Shown: positions 31,595 to 31,891 of the stretch, piece after piece
How the letters are laid out: each line of letters starts with the position of its first letter
Numbering within the stretch: the stretch's first letter is position 1
From: Perkinsus marinus ATCC 50983
Lineage: Eukaryota > Perkinsozoa > Perkinsida > Perkinsidae
NCBI RefSeq assembly: GCF_000006405.1
Contig: NW_003205333.1
Span: 1-31,891, forward strand
Direction of reading: 5' to 3'
Length of the DNA: 31,891 nucleotides
Position numbers and translations under genes: made by a program
The notes under the pieces: model-generated
What the model was told of the DNA's origin: nothing
Seen by the model: only the letters and a program-made list of their open reading frames with translations
Database searches by the model: none

Positions 31595-31891
31595 CAAACA
31601 CGAAATCGAAGTTCCGAACGACGAAGTCGATTTTCCTAAAGGGACGAAATTGAAGGTCTGAAGGTGTACTCGACGAAATTGAAAGTTCTATGACGAACTC
31701 GAAGGTTCGAAAGTCGAAATTAAAAGTTCTATTGACACGAACTTGAACTTCTTATCGACTTCGGACGAACTTGAAAGTTCTATGACGAAGTTGAAAGTTC
31801 TAATTGCGAATATGATCTTCCCGTTTCGGATTCGTACCTCCAACTTCGCGCGTCCGTCCTAACACCCGACGAAATTGATGATTCGAAAGAC
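31595..31891. repeat. degenerate short tandem repeat, continues past the right edge
   Basis: The units resemble GACGAAATTGAAAGTTCTAT with variable length (about 18-25 bases) and many substitutions: GACGAAGTCGATTTTCC, GACGAAATTGAAAGTTCT, GACGAACTCGAAGGTTCG, GACGAACTTGAAAGTTCT, GACGAAGTTGAAAGTTCT and GACGAAATTGATGATTCG. No coding function is suggested. Confidence 0.8.

Overview
This is a eukaryotic nuclear window. Its genes are split by many very short GT-AG introns (mostly 40-56 nt), have no bacterial-type ribosome sites, and sit between minisatellites and degraded repeats. The intron style, the tandem ELO elongases and the general look suggest an alveolate protist, with a Perkinsus-like organism as my best guess. 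That is an inference; no marker gene here proves it. All exon structures were spliced by eye, and the best supported ones add up to intact reading frames.

Layout, left to right. 1-366 is a 53-bp satellite array. 1885-3854 (-) is a 15-exon Nopp140/Srp40-type nucleolar protein. 5700-6533 (-) is an intronless PHD-finger protein, flanked by two inverted copies of a TTGGACA-rich repeat. 8391-9340 (+) is a multi-exon membrane protein with an apparent 1-base frameshift. 10330-10685 is a second array of the same 53-bp satellite in the opposite orientation. 11280-12908 (+) is a single-pass membrane protein. 14372-15470 and 16000-17064 (+) are two tandem ELO fatty-acid elongases sharing a near-identical 227-bp core. 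17-21 kb holds weak exon candidates, AT-rich repeats and a 100-N assembly gap. 21631-22700 (+) is a divergent Caf1/Pop2 (CCR4-NOT) deadenylase-like protein with a polyproline tail. 23973-26322 (-) is a coiled-coil protein. 27037-28554 (-) is an eIF2B-gamma-like protein. 28777-30957 (-) is a Sas10/Utp3-like gene whose C-terminal AVKRRKG motif has been expanded into a 21-bp array. The window ends in short degenerate repeats.

Several genes serve ribosome production, mRNA turnover or translation (Nopp140, Sas10/Utp3, eIF2B-gamma, Caf1-like). The elongase pair serves lipid synthesis in the ER. There is no sign of an operon; each gene stands alone. The most interesting signals are repeat units captured inside or beside conserved proteins (Nopp140 exon modules and the Sas10 tail), gene conversion between the elongases, the paired inverted satellite arrays, and two long palindromes with a 1-nt centre.
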